This document shows positions 15,526 to 16,350 of a stretch of 16,350 nucleotides of DNA, one piece after another. The stretch covers positions 1-16,350 of the forward strand of contig PAZI01000060.1 of NCBI GenBank assembly GCA_002715545.1, given 5' to 3'. A program made the translations under genes and the position numbers. How positions within the stretch are numbered: the first letter of the stretch is position 1; each line of letters opens with the position of its first letter. This DNA is from Methanobacteriota archaeon (lineage in GTDB: Archaea > Thermoplasmatota > Poseidoniia > Poseidoniales > SP79). The notes below the pieces were generated by a model. The model did not search any database, had not been told where the DNA came from, and worked only from the letters and a program-made list of their open reading frames with translations.

Positions 15526-15538
15526 TGGCTTAACCGTG

Positions 15539-15778
15539 TTAAGGTTTGGCCCATTCTGGAGGATAAGCTGAGAATTCTGCCATCATCCTTTGTGCCTCTT
15601 CAACGATGATATTTTGGCGTGGTAACCGGCCCATTCCGAGTAAACGGTTGATTTCAGGTGCGCCTGTGCCGTAGCTCTTTACGGTGCTGATCTGGTTGGC
15701 CAACGCGCGATATCGCATCTCGACCGCATGCGACATCTTTGTTTCAGACGACTCGATGGGTTCAATTTCGCTGGCCAT
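15539..15778 (-). CDS. Small 79-aa conserved-looking protein, unknown function
   Basis: The product begins MASEIEPIESSETKMSHAVE and ends PPEWAKP. It has no signal peptide, membrane segment, cysteine or known motif. Charged residues and the segment 'RQNIIVEEAQRMMAEF' suggest a helical, soluble cytoplasmic protein. I accept it as real because its ATG (15776-15778) overlaps the last 17 bases of the upstream ThuA-family gene on the same strand, a typical coupled arrangement, and because its stop sits just before a good terminator. An AGGGA on the minus strand lies about 14 bases before the ATG, farther away than usual. The family is not recognised. Confidence 0.6.
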   Translation of the reverse strand: MASEIEPIESSETKMSHAVEMRYRALANQISTVKSYGTGAPEINRLLGMGRLPRQNIIVEEAQRMMAEFSAYPPEWAKP

Positions 15779-16350
15779 GGTTCGGTTTATTCCCTGCGAT
15801 TACTCGCGGGTCAGCCGGTGGAATCGTTTTTTCAAGTGCCCAAAGAACGCCATTAAGGAGCAGTCGCTGGAAAGCCGGCAACGCAAAATCACCCGTACTT
15901 CCTAGCGATGTATAAAAAACTCGGCTGTTTTTTGCATCGTTCGTCCAAGCTACCGGTTCCTGTATGTCGTCCCGTCCCGCAAGCGTTCCGGTCATAAGTA
16001 TCGAGACGGTAGAGGAGACCGGCTTATTTTTGTAAAGGTGCGATTTGGCCTCAAAGGCGTCGTGCGGTATACCTGTCATAATTGCATGCTTGGTTCCAAA
16101 AGCTGTGGCTTGAACGAGGGTGGCGGGATCTTTTGGCGGTCTATTGCCATAATGGTTGAGGTAATCGACGCCGAGGATTTCACAGTCAAACTGAGACCAG
16201 CGCGCCAGGTGTTTACCACCCGGTTCTCGGTCAAATGCATGGCTGGCGGTACGAATGCCTACAAGAGGTTTGCCTTTGGCCAGATGGTCGCGGACGAGTT
16301 TGAGTTGTGCTTTTGGCGGTGTTCGGCGTCGAACGCTGAGGAATAGTAGA
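15762..16350 (-). CDS. Second ThuA-family protein (5' partial, runs off right edge)
   Basis: On the minus strand the frame is open from the window edge to TGA at 15762-15764, giving 195 residues; the ATG at 16079 is internal. The edge region reads LLFLSVRRRTPPKAQL, then 'GKPLVGIRTASHAF', 'LGVDYLNHYGN', 'PVAWTNDAKNSRVFYTSLGS', and ends in 'PAFQRLLLNGVLWALEK'. The motifs 'LVGIRTASHAF', 'RVFYTSLG' and 'LLLNGVLWAL' are typical of ThuA-like domains from Verrucomicrobiota and Planctomycetota. Only the C-terminal two thirds or so are visible, so a signal peptide cannot be assessed. It is a different subtype from the plus-strand ThuA gene: the shared motif there is 'GIHAASDNFY'. Its 3' end overlaps the 79-aa gene. 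Confidence 0.85.
   Translation of the reverse strand, partial: LLFLSVRRRTPPKAQLKLVRDHLAKGKPLVGIRTASHAFDREPGGKHLARWSQFDCEILGVDYLNHYGNRPPKDPATLVQATAFGTKHAIMTGIPHDAFEAKSHLYKNKPVSSTVSILMTGTLAGRDDIQEPVAWTNDAKNSRVFYTSLGSTGDFALPAFQRLLLNGVLWALEKTIPPADPRVIAGNKPNHGQRN

Noticed and set aside
16038..16346. Plus-strand frame at the right edge
   Set aside because: It is antisense to the partial ThuA gene, whose motifs are clear.

Overview
The window most resembles a chromosomal segment of a Gram-negative, probably aquatic Verrucomicrobiota (PVC-group) bacterium. The reasons are family-level: giant secreted proteins built from Calx-beta, PQQ-like and delta-60 modules, repeated lectin-like beta-sandwich modules, a C-terminal 'YxIQFSTDLxxW...FYR' domain, an AsmA-type protein, and two ThuA-domain proteins. 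No rRNA, tRNA or housekeeping marker is present, so this assignment is inference.

Layout. (1) 2-5491 (+) is the 3' 1829 codons of a giant extracellular mosaic protein whose start lies left of the window. It carries Calx-beta domains, an eight-repeat PQQ-like propeller apparently inserted inside one Calx-beta domain, a second unknown insert with a (DG)6 tract in another, a seven-repeat delta-60 propeller, a beta-sandwich module and a C-terminal domain. (2) 5601-9320 (+) is a 1239-aa secreted protein with an N-terminal TlpA-like thioredoxin domain (WCGPC) fused to five beta-sandwich modules and three Ig-like domains. It ends in the same type of C-terminal domain as the first gene. (3) 9321-9685 is an intergenic stretch with a probable terminator and a GC-rich 74-base block bounded by a perfect 10-bp inverted repeat. 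(4) 9686-10507 (+) is a secreted protein of unknown function with five EGGAT repeats. (5) 10650-13550 (+) is an AsmA/TamB-like inner-membrane-anchored protein. (6) 13621-14478 (+) is a cytoplasmic protein with four CxxC pairs. (7) 14529-15479 (+) is a secreted ThuA-domain protein. (8) A convergent terminator lies at 15497-15525. (9) On the minus strand, 15539-15778 encodes a 79-aa unknown protein whose start overlaps the end of a second ThuA-family gene at 15762-16350, which runs off the right edge.

How the parts relate. Genes 1 and 2 look like a cell-surface or secreted pair: they share the beta-sandwich module and the C-terminal domain, which may be an export or anchoring signal. Gene 2 adds a candidate disulfide redox function outside the cytoplasm. 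The AsmA-like protein fits envelope lipid or outer-membrane homeostasis. The two ThuA proteins fit the carbohydrate-related gene sets typical of this phylum, although they sit in separate convergent transcription units. Base composition is uneven: the end of gene 1 and gene 2 are clearly AT-rich, while the AsmA gene is GC-rich. Few starts have a recognisable Shine-Dalgarno sequence.
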